DNA of 64,000 nt, taken from positions 62,001 through 126,000 of the forward strand of contig NZ_APMP01000006.1 of assembly GCF_000372645.1 (NCBI RefSeq), given 5' to 3'. Each line of letters opens with the position of its first letter. Position 1 is the stretch's first letter. Origin of the DNA: Caulobacter vibrioides OR37 (GTDB lineage Bacteria; Pseudomonadota; Alphaproteobacteria; Caulobacterales; Caulobacteraceae). Both the position numbers and the translations under genes were made by a program. This document shows, piece by piece, positions 25,733-33,437 of this stretch. A model generated the notes under the pieces. That model did not search any database and was not told where the DNA came from. It was given only the letters and a program-made list of their open reading frames with translations.

Positions 25733-26272
25733 TCAGTGAGCGGCCTTGCCGGCCATCTGGGTCATCAGTTCTTCCTTGCGAGCCTTGAGGCGTTCGCCCA
25801 TGGCCTCCAGGTCTTCGTCGCCCTTCTTGGCCTGGGCGAAGAAGCCGCCGGGCTGCTCCTCTTCCTTGACGTGGTGCTTGATGTACTCGCCCAGCACCTT
25901 GACCTTGGCGTCATAGAATTCCTGTCCAGGCTTCATCGCCTCGATCTCGGCGATCAGCTTCTTGGCCCCATCGTGTTCGACATAGGCCTCGTCGATCAGG
26001 TCGTCCTCGACCTCGCCCCGGCTTTCCGGATAGAGGATCTCTTCCTCGATCCGCGTATGGACCTTCAGCGCCAGAGCGATCTTGTCGAAAAGCGCCTGCT
26101 TTTCGCTGTCGCTTTCCAGCTGCTCGTACTCGTCGAACATCTTTTCCACCTCGCGGTGGTCCTGCTTGAGCAGGCGGATGGCCAGTGGATCGCGCGTGCC
26201 CGTGCGGCGGGTCGCCTTGCGCGGCTTGGCGGACTTGGATTTCGCGGACGAACTCTTGGCGGCGGCGGCCAT
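25733..26272 (-). CDS. Hemerythrin HHE-domain protein
   Basis: The protein has 179 residues. After a Lys/Ser/Ala-rich basic N-terminus (SSSAKSKSAKPRKATRRTGT) comes an HHE cation-binding bundle: LLKQDHREVEKMF, HTRIEEEILYPESR, AYVEHDGAKKLI and EYIKHHVKEEE supply the His/Glu ligands for a di-iron centre. Such proteins bind O2, NO or iron or act in stress protection. ATGs exist at 26278 and 26272; GGGAG is seven bases from the latter, which I choose. It follows the CHASE8 hybrid kinase gene by 82 bases on the same strand. Its domain is closely similar to that of the hemerythrin-repeat ORF at 40732-42264. Confidence 0.88.
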   Translation of the reverse strand: MAAAAKSSSAKSKSAKPRKATRRTGTRDPLAIRLLKQDHREVEKMFDEYEQLESDSEKQALFDKIALALKVHTRIEEEILYPESRGEVEDDLIDEAYVEHDGAKKLIAEIEAMKPGQEFYDAKVKVLGEYIKHHVKEEEQPGGFFAQAKKGDEDLEAMGERLKARKEELMTQMAGKAAH

Positions 26273-26354
26273 GAACATGCTCCCTCGGTAACCCCGACCG
26301 CCAAGCAACACGCGGGGCGCGCGTCGCGTTCCAGAGTCGGGTCGCCGACGGGAT

Positions 26355-28079
26355 CTAGGCGGGCCGTCCGCCTCCGGAGAGCACCGCCTCCAGCTCGCTG
26401 GCCAGGGCCTCGATGCGATAGGGCTTGACCAGCACCCGCCGCCCCTCGCCAGACGCCGCCGTCGCCGCGGCGCTGTAGCCCGTGGTCAGGATCACCGGCA
26501 GGCGCGGCCACCGACGCTGGATCTCCCGCGCCAGATCCAGGCCGCCGATGTCGCCGGGCATCACCATGTCGCTGAACACCAAGTCGAAGATCTCGCCCGC
26601 TCCCAGCAGGTCCAGCGCCGGCGCGGCGGCGGCGACGCGCCGCGTCTCGTAACCCAGCTCCTGCAGCATCTCCTCGACCAGATGGGCGACATTGTCGTCG
26701 TCCTCGACCAGCAGAATGCGCTGACGCCCCTCGGGATTGGCCCTGACCGGCGGGGCTGGGGCCGGTTCGGCCGGCGCGGCCTTGGTCGAGCGCGGGATGC
26801 GCAACCAGATGGTGGTGCCTTGACCCAGGACGCTGTCCACCCCCGCCTCGCCGCCCGAGGCGCGCGCGAAGCCATAGACCTGCGACAGGCCGAGCCCCGT
26901 GCCCTTGCCGACCTCCTTGGTGGTGAAGAACGGCTCGAACAGCCGGCTCAACATTTCCGGGGCCACGCCAACCCCGGTGTCGCGGATCGACAGGCGCACC
27001 ATGTCTCCGACGCCGTCCGGCCGCCCCGAGGGCTCGTTGCGCCCCTCGATCGTGATCGCGCCGCCGTCCGGCATGGCGTCGCGGGCGTTGATGGCGATGT
27101 TGAGCACCGCCACCTCCAGCTGGGACGCATCCACCTCGATCCGCCAAAGATCGGGCGCCAGCTTGACCTCAACCGTGACGTTCTCGCGCAAGGAGCGATC
27201 CAGGAGCGCGTGCATCCCGGCCAAGCGGCGGCCGATATCGACCACCTCCGGCTTCAGGGGGCTGCGGCGCGAGAAAGCCAGCAACTGCTGCGTCAGGCTG
27301 GCGCCTCTGTCGATGGCTTGGCGAATGCCTTGGCGCAGCCGTTCGCGGCGCGCGGGATCGGTCGTGCGGTCCATCAGGTCCAGCCCGCTGGAGGCCACCA
27401 TCAGGAGATTGTTGAAGTCGTGGGCGACGCCGCCGGTCAGCTGGCCCATGGCTTCCATCTTCTGCGATTGACGCAACGCCTCCTCGGCCTTCTCCCGCTC
27501 GCGGATCTCGGCCCGCAGCTTGCGGAAGGCCTCGGCCTCGCGCGCATTGGCCGCGCCGAGGACCGCCACCAGCAGGGCGGCCATGATGATCAGCAGGGCG
27601 AAGCCCGCGTAGCGCATCGCCCGCCGAGCGGGCGACTCCAGCACCGTGCGCAGATAGACCGAACCCAGCACCGTCTCGCCCTCGGTCACCGGATAGGTGA
27701 CGACCAGCCGGGCGCCCTCCACACGCGGCGGGCCGACGGTGTTGGCGGTCGGCAGAGCCTCCCCGCCGCGTAGGAAGCTCGCCGCCAGACGCCCCCGCAT
27801 GTCGTAGGCGGCGACAGCCTCCACGTCGGGATTGGAGCTGAGGGCGTCGACATATTCGCGGGCGGCGGCGCGGTCGTCGAACGCTAGCGGCGCGGCGACG
27901 CTGCCGGCCAGGATGTGGACCTGCACGGCCGCCTGCCGGACCCGATCCCGCTCGCTCAGACGCTCGTTGTACAACGCCATGACGAAGGCCGCGAGGACGA
28001 TGGCGATGGCCAGACCGACGGCCATCGAGACGGTCAGGACCGGACGCGGGCCGCGCGGCTTTTGGCCCTTCCCGATCAT
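26355..28079 (-). CDS. Hybrid histidine kinase with CHASE8-like periplasmic sensor
   Basis: The protein has 574 residues. TM1 (about 14-36) and TM2 (about 155-178) bracket a 120-residue periplasmic domain of CHASE8 type (VHILAGSVAAPLAFDDRAAA, DVEAVAAYDMRGRLAASF), the sensor also found in the diguanylate cyclase YfiN. The kinase has GGVAHDFNNLL with phospho-His220, then NIAINARDAMPDGG, DTGVGVAPEM and KGTGLGLSQVYGFARASGG. A receiver ends the protein (453-570, phospho-Asp504 in FDLVFSDMVMPG). Its ATG overlaps the stop of the yfiR-like gene by four bases (ATGA), which ties the two proteins together. Confidence 0.9.
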   Translation of the reverse strand: MIGKGQKPRGPRPVLTVSMAVGLAIAIVLAAFVMALYNERLSERDRVRQAAVQVHILAGSVAAPLAFDDRAAAREYVDALSSNPDVEAVAAYDMRGRLAASFLRGGEALPTANTVGPPRVEGARLVVTYPVTEGETVLGSVYLRTVLESPARRAMRYAGFALLIIMAALLVAVLGAANAREAEAFRKLRAEIREREKAEEALRQSQKMEAMGQLTGGVAHDFNNLLMVASSGLDLMDRTTDPARRERLRQGIRQAIDRGASLTQQLLAFSRRSPLKPEVVDIGRRLAGMHALLDRSLRENVTVEVKLAPDLWRIEVDASQLEVAVLNIAINARDAMPDGGAITIEGRNEPSGRPDGVGDMVRLSIRDTGVGVAPEMLSRLFEPFFTTKEVGKGTGLGLSQVYGFARASGGEAGVDSVLGQGTTIWLRIPRSTKAAPAEPAPAPPVRANPEGRQRILLVEDDDNVAHLVEEMLQELGYETRRVAAAAPALDLLGAGEIFDLVFSDMVMPGDIGGLDLAREIQRRWPRLPVILTTGYSAAATAASGEGRRVLVKPYRIEALASELEAVLSGGGRPA

Positions 28080-28648
28080 CGCCCGTCTCCTTTCGTCGTC
28101 GCCGAAAGGGCCTCTAGCTTCGAGCTCACGGCGAGACCGCTGACCTGGGCCACGGCGGAGCGGATCTCGAAGCGGACATGCCCGTCGATGAGGACGAATT
28201 GGATCATCGCGCGCTTGGTCGGGAAGCGGTCATCGGCGACGGTCAGCACGGGCTGGCCGTCCACCGCCGCCAGCATCCGCCGGGGCGACTGCAGGCGCGA
28301 GCGGCCCAGGAACAGAAGATGGCAGGGCGCCCCTCGGTCCACCGTCTTCAGGCGAATGACGATGACCGGATGGTCGCCCACCTTATGATCGCGCACCGCC
28401 TCATCGACCACCGGGCCGAACGGATCCTGTCCGGCGACGCAGAGCTTGAATGGCCCGACCGGCCCGTCGAAGGCCGTCGTCGGCCATTCGACGAACGGCG
28501 TGAACTTGTAGAGGTAGTCGGCCTTGATGGCGTATTCCAGCGAGGGATCGCCCGCCCAGGCTGGGCGGACCAGCGCCGCGCCTAGGGCTAGGCCCGCCGC
28601 CGCCACGGCCAGACCACGCCTCGCGGCGTCAAGACACGTCCCTGCCAT
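28076..28648 (-). CDS. YfiR-family periplasmic protein (DUF4154)
   Basis: The protein has 190 residues, starting at the ATG at 28648. It has a Sec signal peptide (GLAVAAAGLALGAALVRPAWA, cleaved before GDPSLEY). The mature domain has the YfiR pattern: YAIKADYLYKFTPFVEWP at the start, FKLCVAGQDPFGPVVD, then CHLLFLGRS, VLTVADD and MIQFVLIDGHVRFEI. Cys in LCVAG and CHLLF may form a disulfide. YfiR proteins bind and hold down the periplasmic domain of a CHASE8 partner; here the coupled partner is a histidine kinase rather than a cyclase. The frame runs on to 29218, but that extension crosses tRNA-His antisense and is not coding. Confidence 0.85.
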   Translation of the reverse strand: MAGTCLDAARRGLAVAAAGLALGAALVRPAWAGDPSLEYAIKADYLYKFTPFVEWPTTAFDGPVGPFKLCVAGQDPFGPVVDEAVRDHKVGDHPVIVIRLKTVDRGAPCHLLFLGRSRLQSPRRMLAAVDGQPVLTVADDRFPTKRAMIQFVLIDGHVRFEIRSAVAQVSGLAVSSKLEALSATTKGDGR

Positions 28649-29102
28649 GCGGGAGTGTTTGTCCGGCGCGCGGGCGGCGTCGCGGCTAGAAGGGGCGATG
28701 CTCGAAGCGCCGCGGGGTCCAGCCTTGACCGCGCGCGCCCTGTCCGCTCGCATCGAGACGGCCGGCGACCGCCCGCCGCGCGCCGGTGGATGTGCGATCC
28801 TGGCTCCCAGACCCTTCACAAGACCTTCCAGACCGTTTCCCCCAAACAAGGGCAGGAAGCCGACGGCGATCGACTCGATACCGCGCCAACCTTGATAGAC
28901 GTCACAATAGGCCGAAACTGAGACCAAGGCCTGGCTTGACGGCTCCAGTCGCGCTTCGTTCGCGCGGACGACCACCACATCTCGGCTAGCGCGATTGTCA
29001 TCCAGCGCATGGACTTCGCCCTCCGCGATCCCGGAAGGCCCAGGGTGGCCGCTCAATCCGGTCGCGTCCACCTTTCCGTCGCTTTTCCGGCCTGGCCAAG
29101 AC
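28649..29102. other. Intergenic region with no gene seen
   Basis: This 450-base stretch lies between the yfiR-like start and the tRNA-His terminator. Open frames here are arginine-rich or run across the tRNA, with no family signal and no ribosome binding site. It presumably holds the promoter for the yfiR-kinase operon; I cannot assign its elements. Confidence 0.5.
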
Positions 29103-29143
29103 CCGAGCCAAAAAGCAAAAAGCCCGGGCGAACCCGGGCTTTT
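29103..29143 (-). terminator. Intrinsic terminator of tRNA-His
   Basis: On the minus strand an 11-bp stem (29143-29133 with 29128-29118, loop TTCG) has the AAAAGCCCGGG/CCCGGGCTTTT form and runs into a T-rich stretch (CTTTTTGCTTTTTGG). It starts 13 bases after the tRNA's CCA end. Confidence 0.85.
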
Positions 29144-29156
29144 CAAGGACTTGCGA

Positions 29157-29233
29157 TGGTACCAGCTCTCGGGCTCGAACCGAGGACCTCTAGATCCACA
29201 ATCTAGCGCTCTAACCAACTGAGCTAAGCCGGC
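29157..29233 (-). tRNA. tRNA-His (anticodon GTG)
   Basis: The 77-nt cloverleaf has CCA encoded. Acceptor GCCGGCT pairs with AGCTGGT, giving G1-U72 and G4-U69 wobbles; the discriminator is A73. The anticodon arm is CTAGA-TTGTGGA-TCTAG and the T arm CTCGG-TTCGAGC-CCGAG. The base before position 1 is A, so the G(-1) normally present in tRNA-His is not encoded. A G1:U72 pair with A73 and no G(-1) is the known alternative identity in Caulobacter and many other alphaproteobacteria, which have a matching divergent HisRS. Confidence 0.97.
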
Positions 29234-29319
29234 TCATCGCGAGGCGTCGTCTTTAGTCGGATCAGCCCTCGGGATCAAGCGCCGATGCGGACGATTTTCG
29301 CCCGAAGGCCGCGTCTCCA

Positions 29320-29355
29320 CAAGAAAAACGCCCCGGAGCGAACTCCGGGGCGTTT
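29320..29355 (-). terminator. Terminator of the exbB-exbD-tonB operon
   Basis: A perfect 13-bp stem (29326-29338 with 29343-29355, loop CGAA) of AAACGCCCCGGAG form lies 25 bases after the tonB stop. On the minus strand it ends in GTTTTTCTT, a typical intrinsic terminator. Confidence 0.88.
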
Positions 29356-29380
29356 CCGAGCTTTCGCCTGGAACCAGGAC

Positions 29381-30112
29381 CTATTGCGGGACCTGGAACA
29401 CCAGCGGGATCGTCACCTGACCACCGTCGACGGGCGCGCCGTCGAGGGTCTTCGGCTTCATCCGGAACAGGCGGGCCAGCTTGATCGCCGCGTCACCAAA
29501 GCCCATGTCGGCCGGGGTTTCGCTAACAATCGAACAGCCTTCCAGCGTGCCCTTGGCCGTGACCGAGCACGACAGGGTCGCCTTGCCGCTGACTTCCATC
29601 CGCTGAGCGCGGTCGGGGAAGTAGCGAGCCATGTCTTCCGCGCTGGGCTTACGGGCCCAGTCCGGACGGGTGATGACCGAGGCGCGAGCCGGCGGATTCG
29701 TCGGCACCGGCGGAGCCTGCGAGATCACCGGCGGAGCCGTCGTTTCCACGCGCTTTTCAACGGGCGGGATCGGCAGCGGCGGCGGCGGCGTCACATCCGG
29801 GGGCGGAGCCACCGGAGGACGGGGCTGCACCACGGCCGGAGGCGGCGGCGGTTCGTTGGTCGGCGGCGGCGGCGGCGGAGGCGGCGGCGGCGGCGGGGGA
29901 GGCGGAGGCAGCTCCACCTTCACCGCGTCGTCCGAGTACTCCTGGAACACCGCTTCGAACTTCTGCTTCGCGAGGTAAGCGAAGAGCAGTCCGTGCAGAC
30001 CCAGCACCACGAGGAGGGCGATGCCGAACGGCCCCATGCCCTTTTTGCGACGCGGACCTTCCGAAGTGAGCGGATCGTAGTGGCGATGCTCGGGCGTTTG
30101 TTGTTCAGCCAT
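29381..30112 (-). CDS. tonB: TonB energy transducer
   Basis: The 243-residue protein is anchored by one helix (GPFGIALLVVLGLHGLLFAY) after a cytoplasmic N-terminus rich in charged residues. An exceptional proline run (16 prolines after VEL) and more PxP repeats span the periplasm. The C-terminal TonB domain has SGKATLSCSVTAKGTLEGCS, with two Cys, and ends FRMKPKTLDGAPVDGGQVTI. It transmits proton-motive force from ExbBD to outer-membrane receptors, probably including the receptor at 60412-63153. It is the last gene of exbB-exbD-tonB, nine bases after exbD, followed by an intrinsic terminator. It is a paralogue of the orphan at 18628-19347. Confidence 0.95.
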   Translation of the reverse strand: MAEQQTPEHRHYDPLTSEGPRRKKGMGPFGIALLVVLGLHGLLFAYLAKQKFEAVFQEYSDDAVKVELPPPPPPPPPPPPPPPPTNEPPPPPAVVQPRPPVAPPPDVTPPPPLPIPPVEKRVETTAPPVISQAPPVPTNPPARASVITRPDWARKPSAEDMARYFPDRAQRMEVSGKATLSCSVTAKGTLEGCSIVSETPADMGFGDAAIKLARLFRMKPKTLDGAPVDGGQVTIPLVFQVPQ

Positions 30113-30121
30113 GCATCACCC

Positions 30122-30556
30122 CTACTGGTTAGCATCCCGTCCAACGAGAGCCACGCTATAGAAGCCGTTATCCTGGAGGGTGTTCATCACCTCCATGAAA
30201 GCCCCATAGCGAACCTTTTCGTCGGCCCGGATGAAAACGCGCTCGTGAGCCGGGTCACGCTTGCCAATGTTCTTGGCAAGGTCCTGACCCATCTCGTCGA
30301 CCGTGGTCGGAAAATCCCCAATGAAGATCTGACCCGACTGCTTGATCGAGATGTAAATCGGCTTCGGCGGGTTGGGAGTTGCTTTCGCCACCGCCGGCGG
30401 CAGGTTCACCTCGACCGACACGGAGGCCAGCGGAGCGGCCACCATGAAGATGATCAGGAGCACCAGCATGACGTCCACGAAGGGCGTGACGTTGATGTCG
30501 CTGTTCTGTTCGACGTTGAACCTGTCGCCCCCACCGCCTGAGAGTTTGGCGGCCAT
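30122..30556 (-). CDS. exbD: ExbD/TolR biopolymer transport protein
   Basis: The 144-residue protein has one membrane helix, VDVMLVLLIIFMVAAPL, containing the essential Asp of the ExbD/TolR proton path (NVTPFVDVMLVLLIIF). The periplasmic domain has NPPKPIYISIKQSGQIFIGD and VFIRADEKVRYGAFMEVMNT. With ExbB it forms the proton-driven motor that energises TonB. It starts five bases after the exbB stop and ends nine bases before tonB, so it is in the middle of a three-gene operon. Confidence 0.95.
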   Translation of the reverse strand: MAAKLSGGGGDRFNVEQNSDINVTPFVDVMLVLLIIFMVAAPLASVSVEVNLPPAVAKATPNPPKPIYISIKQSGQIFIGDFPTTVDEMGQDLAKNIGKRDPAHERVFIRADEKVRYGAFMEVMNTLQDNGFYSVALVGRDANQ

Positions 30557-30561
30557 GGGTG

Positions 30562-31470
30562 TTACGCCCCCTTGTCGAGCTGACGCGAGATGGCGTTCAT
30601 CAGTTCAGCGACGAAACCTTCCGAGCGGGTGCCGTAACCCGAGATGCGGGTCTGGAAGTAGTTGTAGAAGATAACGGCCGGGATAGCGGCGAAGAGGCCG
30701 ATACCGGTGGCGAGCAGGGCTTCAGCGATACCCGGCGCCACGACGGCGAGGTTGGTCGTGTTGGTGTTCGCGATGCCGATGAACGACGTCATGATGCCGT
30801 AAACCGTACCGAACAGACCGATGAACGGACCGGCCGAACCGACCGAGGCCAGGAACACCATGCCGCCCGACAGACGCTTGGCCAGCGAGGACTGGACAGC
30901 GTTGATGGCGTAGGTGGCGCGAGCCAGCGTCGAGTCGCGGTGCTCGCCGGCGACGGCCAGACCCGCTTGACGCGACAGTTCGACTTCCTGCGAGGCGGCG
31001 GCGGCCATGTCGGCCATCGGGTTGCCTTCGAATTCTTCCGACGAGCTGATGCGCGCGATGTCGGCGATCGAGCGAGCGCCGCGGAAGGCTTCCAGGAACT
31101 TGTCCGATTGCTTGTTCAGACCGGCGAACTCGAAAATCTTGGTGAGCAGCAGGACCCACGAGAAGACGGACGAGAGCAGCAGGCCGATCATGACGACCTT
31201 AACGACGGCGCCGGCGGCGAGGAACATGCCGACCGGGGTCAGCGAGCCGCCCTTCTTGCCGCCTTCGGCGGCGGCGACGTCGGCCGGCGGGGCTTCCGGA
31301 GCCGGAGCCGCGGCGGCCGGAGCGGCGGCGGCGTCGGCCGGCTTGGCGGCGGCGTCAGCGGCGGCCGGAGCGGCGGGCTTGGCGTCCTGAGCGAACGCCG
31401 GGGCGCTCGCCATCAGCGCCACGGCGCCGATGAGAGCGATGAGGGGGGTCTTCCGTTTAATGTCGAGCAT
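30562..31470 (-). CDS. exbB: ExbB/TolQ/MotA-family proton channel protein
   Basis: The protein has 302 residues from the ATG at 31470 (MLDIKRKTPLIALIG). The frame continues upstream to 31728 but the extra part is basic, non-homologous sequence. The N-terminus is a signal peptide (VALMASAPAFA, then QDAK) followed by about 45 Ala/Pro/Glu-rich residues, so this is the long ExbB type with a periplasmic extension. The core has three membrane helices (VVKVVMIGLLLSSVFSWVLL; SVGSAGPFIGLFGTVYGIMT; AEALLATGIGLFAAIPAVIF). It forms the pentameric stator with ExbD and begins the exbB-exbD-tonB operon. Confidence 0.93.
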   Translation of the reverse strand: MLDIKRKTPLIALIGAVALMASAPAFAQDAKPAAPAAADAAAKPADAAAAPAAAAPAPEAPPADVAAAEGGKKGGSLTPVGMFLAAGAVVKVVMIGLLLSSVFSWVLLLTKIFEFAGLNKQSDKFLEAFRGARSIADIARISSSEEFEGNPMADMAAAASQEVELSRQAGLAVAGEHRDSTLARATYAINAVQSSLAKRLSGGMVFLASVGSAGPFIGLFGTVYGIMTSFIGIANTNTTNLAVVAPGIAEALLATGIGLFAAIPAVIFYNYFQTRISGYGTRSEGFVAELMNAISRQLDKGA

Positions 31471-32044
31471 CTGTCGCCAGTTCCTGATTGGTCTAGCACG
31501 TTTGGACCGAGGGTCGTCGCGCGAGAGCGTCTCCACCCTAACTCTGAATAGCCCGCCCGGAGATCGATCGCTCTTTCTCCAGCGGACCCGCTTCGCTGCG
31601 CTCGACCCGTTACGCCCCTCGCGAGGACTAGGCCTCCAGAAGGATCGTTTCGAAGCGCGTGCGACCGAGGCCCTTTCGGGCTCCGGTCTTACCGCAATGT
31701 TAGAATTGCGGCTGTGGTCCTTTGGCAACCCCTTTTCGCACCGTCAAGGGGATCATTTAGGCACAAAATCGTCGTAAAAGGCCCAGCCCCTCGCCGCCTA
31801 CTGCGCCGCACAAAAGGAAATCCCGGAAATAAGGACGGTTTTTCCCTGGCAACGAGAATTGCGCTGCTGCATCGCAGCATAGCAACAAAACGCCGGTCGA
31901 TGAAGAAAGGCGCCTGTCCTGGCGGCAGATGGGCCCACGGGCGTCACGGTCAAGTCGCGGGGCGAGCCGGCGCCGACGCCGCCATGGCGAAGCTACGACC
32001 AGCAAATGGCCGGGCCCGAACGCGCCATGAACGAGGAAGGAAAG
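31471..32044. other. Upstream region of exbB, no gene seen
   Basis: About 570 bases lie between the exbB start and the 3' end of tRNA-Phe. Its open frames are either the upstream extension of exbB or antisense to the tRNA. On the minus strand TTGCCA (31731-31726), 17 bases and TTCTAA (31708-31703) make a possible promoter. The palindrome at 31692-31711 overlaps that -10. Much of the rest is lower in GC than neighbouring genes. Confidence 0.5.
31692..31711. promoter_or_regulatory. Operator-like palindrome at the exbB promoter
   Basis: CCGCAAT (31692-31698) and ATTGCGG (31705-31711) are perfect complements around GTTAGA. It overlaps the likely -10 element of exbB (TTCTAAC on the minus strand). 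The size and symmetry fit a repressor dimer. Iron control by Fur is the natural guess for a tonB operon, but I cannot assign the protein. Confidence 0.45.
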
Positions 32045-32120
32045 TGGTGCCTGGGGCCGGAATCGAACCAGCGACACGCGGATTTTCAATCCGCTGCTCT
32101 ACCAACTGAGCTACCCAGGC
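32045..32120 (-). tRNA. tRNA-Phe (anticodon GAA)
   Basis: The 76-nt cloverleaf has encoded CCA. Acceptor GCCTGGG pairs with CCCAGGC, the anticodon arm is GCGGATT-GAA-AATCCGC and the T arm GCTGG-TTCGATT-CCGGC. It lies about 100 bases downstream of the yacG stop on the same strand and may be processed from that transcript. Confidence 0.98.
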
Positions 32121-32220
32121 ACTCGGGCTTTACGACGACCAGGGCCGCCTCGGCGGCCTCGCCGTCAAGCGAGGAGCGGCTCTATAGGGGAGGCTGAAAA
32201 GGAAGTCCAGCGCCCTTTTG

Positions 32221-32394
32221 TCATTCCCTGTTGATGTCTCCGGACAGGGGATTTTCGTCGTCGTCCTCGCCGCCTTCGACGACGTAGCGGCCGCTCAGCC
32301 AGCGCTGCAGATCCACGTCGGCGCAGCGCTTGGAGCAGAAGGGGCGAAAGGCCGGATCGACCGGCTTGCCGCAAATGGGACAGCCCGTGCTCAT
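32221..32394 (-). CDS. yacG: DNA gyrase inhibitor YacG (zinc protein)
   Basis: The 57-residue protein starts at the ATG at 32394; the frame extends 11 codons further but that part is the tail of the upstream gene. Four cysteines bind zinc: Cys5 and Cys8 in CPICGKP, Cys20 and Cys24 in FCSKRCADVDL. The sequence around RWLSGRYVVEG and the acidic tail (GEDDDENP) match YacG. It inhibits DNA gyrase in Escherichia coli. Its start overlaps the end of the RNase E/G-like gene by four bases. Confidence 0.92.
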   Translation of the reverse strand: MSTGCPICGKPVDPAFRPFCSKRCADVDLQRWLSGRYVVEGGEDDDENPLSGDINRE

Positions 32395-33437
32395 GGGACG
32401 CGCACCTCCAGGCGATCGGCAGGCCAATCCGATTGGGGCGAGACCGCGAACCTGCGGCCCAGGCGCTCAGCGACGCCGGCGTCCAGCTCGGCCATGAACG
32501 CTTCGGCGACGGCCGGCGCGCAACGGGCTTCCAGGCGAGCGCCAGGATCGGCCCTTCCCTCCCGTTCGAGGGCCCGCGCCAGGCGCCGGGCGGCATGTCG
32601 GGGATTCGCCGCCCCGGTCGGGGTCAGCAGCCGATCGAGAATCGGCGGCGCGCGGCGCGGCACGATCATCTCCAGCGTTCCGAACTTGCTGATCGCCCCG
32701 ATTCCCACGCCGGGGTTATCGGGCGCGAACGCGTTGCGCGCGGCGGTCGTCAGGGCCTGGCCGTCGTGGCCGCGTCCGACCAGATCGAAGACGACGATGC
32801 CGCCCAGTCCCTTCAGACGCAGAACCCGCGCCGCGACGCTCAGCGCCGCCATGTTGGCCTGCCGGGCCGCTCGCTTCGAATCGGTCGCGTCGCGGCCGCC
32901 CAGATCGACGTCGACCGCCGTCAGGGCGCGGGTTTCCTCAACGGCGATATCGCCCCCGCCCGGCAGGCCAAAGACGGTCGCCAGCGCGTCGCTCTCGGCT
33001 TCCTCCACGGCCAGAAGCGCCGGCTGGCCCGTCGTTGGCGATCCAGCCTTCACGACCTGTCGCAAACGCTCCTCGACGCTTGGCGCGGCCGCCAGCACGC
33101 GCGGCTCGCCCGCCCCCTCCCCGACGAAGCGGGCCACGGCGGCCTTGTCGCGGCGAGAGGCGGTCTTGATCTCGATCTCGACCAGACCCCCCTCGACCAA
33201 CTTGGGCATGTCGGGCCTGATCGGCAGGATGACGTCCCGCCCGCCCGGAAGGGCCACGAAGGCCGAGGCGAAGGTCTTTTCGACGCTCTTGATCCGCGCC
33301 ACGCCACGAACGCCCTCGGCGTCCAGGGGATCGTCCGTGGGCCAGGAGACGAACAGGCGCTCGGGGCGGCCGTCCAGGGTCACGACCCCGACCGTCTCGC
33401 CGACGCCCTTATGGAGATAAGCCCGGCGCTCGCTCAT
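32391..33437 (-). CDS. Short ribonuclease E/G-like protein
   Basis: The protein has 348 residues, much shorter than RNase E or G (about 490 or more). The N-terminus has an S1-like stretch (VARIKSVEKTFASAFVAL). The catalytic DNase-I-like core is partly kept: ALTAVDVDLG has Asp176 where RNase E has its metal Asp, but the following Asn is replaced by Asp178, and GLGGIVVFDLV supplies Asp218. There is no Zn-link CPxCxG segment and no full C-terminal subdomain. Comparable short homologues sit beside maf and yacG in alphaproteobacteria, so the gene is an established form rather than a pseudogene. Whether it cleaves RNA is uncertain. Confidence 0.85.
   Translation of the reverse strand: MSERRAYLHKGVGETVGVVTLDGRPERLFVSWPTDDPLDAEGVRGVARIKSVEKTFASAFVALPGGRDVILPIRPDMPKLVEGGLVEIEIKTASRRDKAAVARFVGEGAGEPRVLAAAPSVEERLRQVVKAGSPTTGQPALLAVEEAESDALATVFGLPGGGDIAVEETRALTAVDVDLGGRDATDSKRAARQANMAALSVAARVLRLKGLGGIVVFDLVGRGHDGQALTTAARNAFAPDNPGVGIGAISKFGTLEMIVPRRAPPILDRLLTPTGAANPRHAARRLARALEREGRADPGARLEARCAPAVAEAFMAELDAGVAERLGRRFAVSPQSDWPADRLEVRVP

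Noticed and set aside
29009..29206. 65-residue plus-strand frame ending GLEPRTSRSTI
   Set aside because: It is translated tRNA-His antisense sequence, a well-known artefact motif.
28652..29218. Open frame extending the yfiR-like gene to 29218
   Set aside because: Its upstream portion runs through tRNA-His on the same strand (MVRALDCGSRGPRF is translated tRNA) and the good signal peptide starts at 28648.
31471..31728. N-terminal extension of the exbB frame
   Set aside because: It is basic and unlike ExbB; the signal peptide begins at the ATG at 31470.
32006..32197. 63-residue plus-strand frame with ESNQRHADFQSAALPTEL
   Set aside because: It is the antisense of tRNA-Phe, not a protein.
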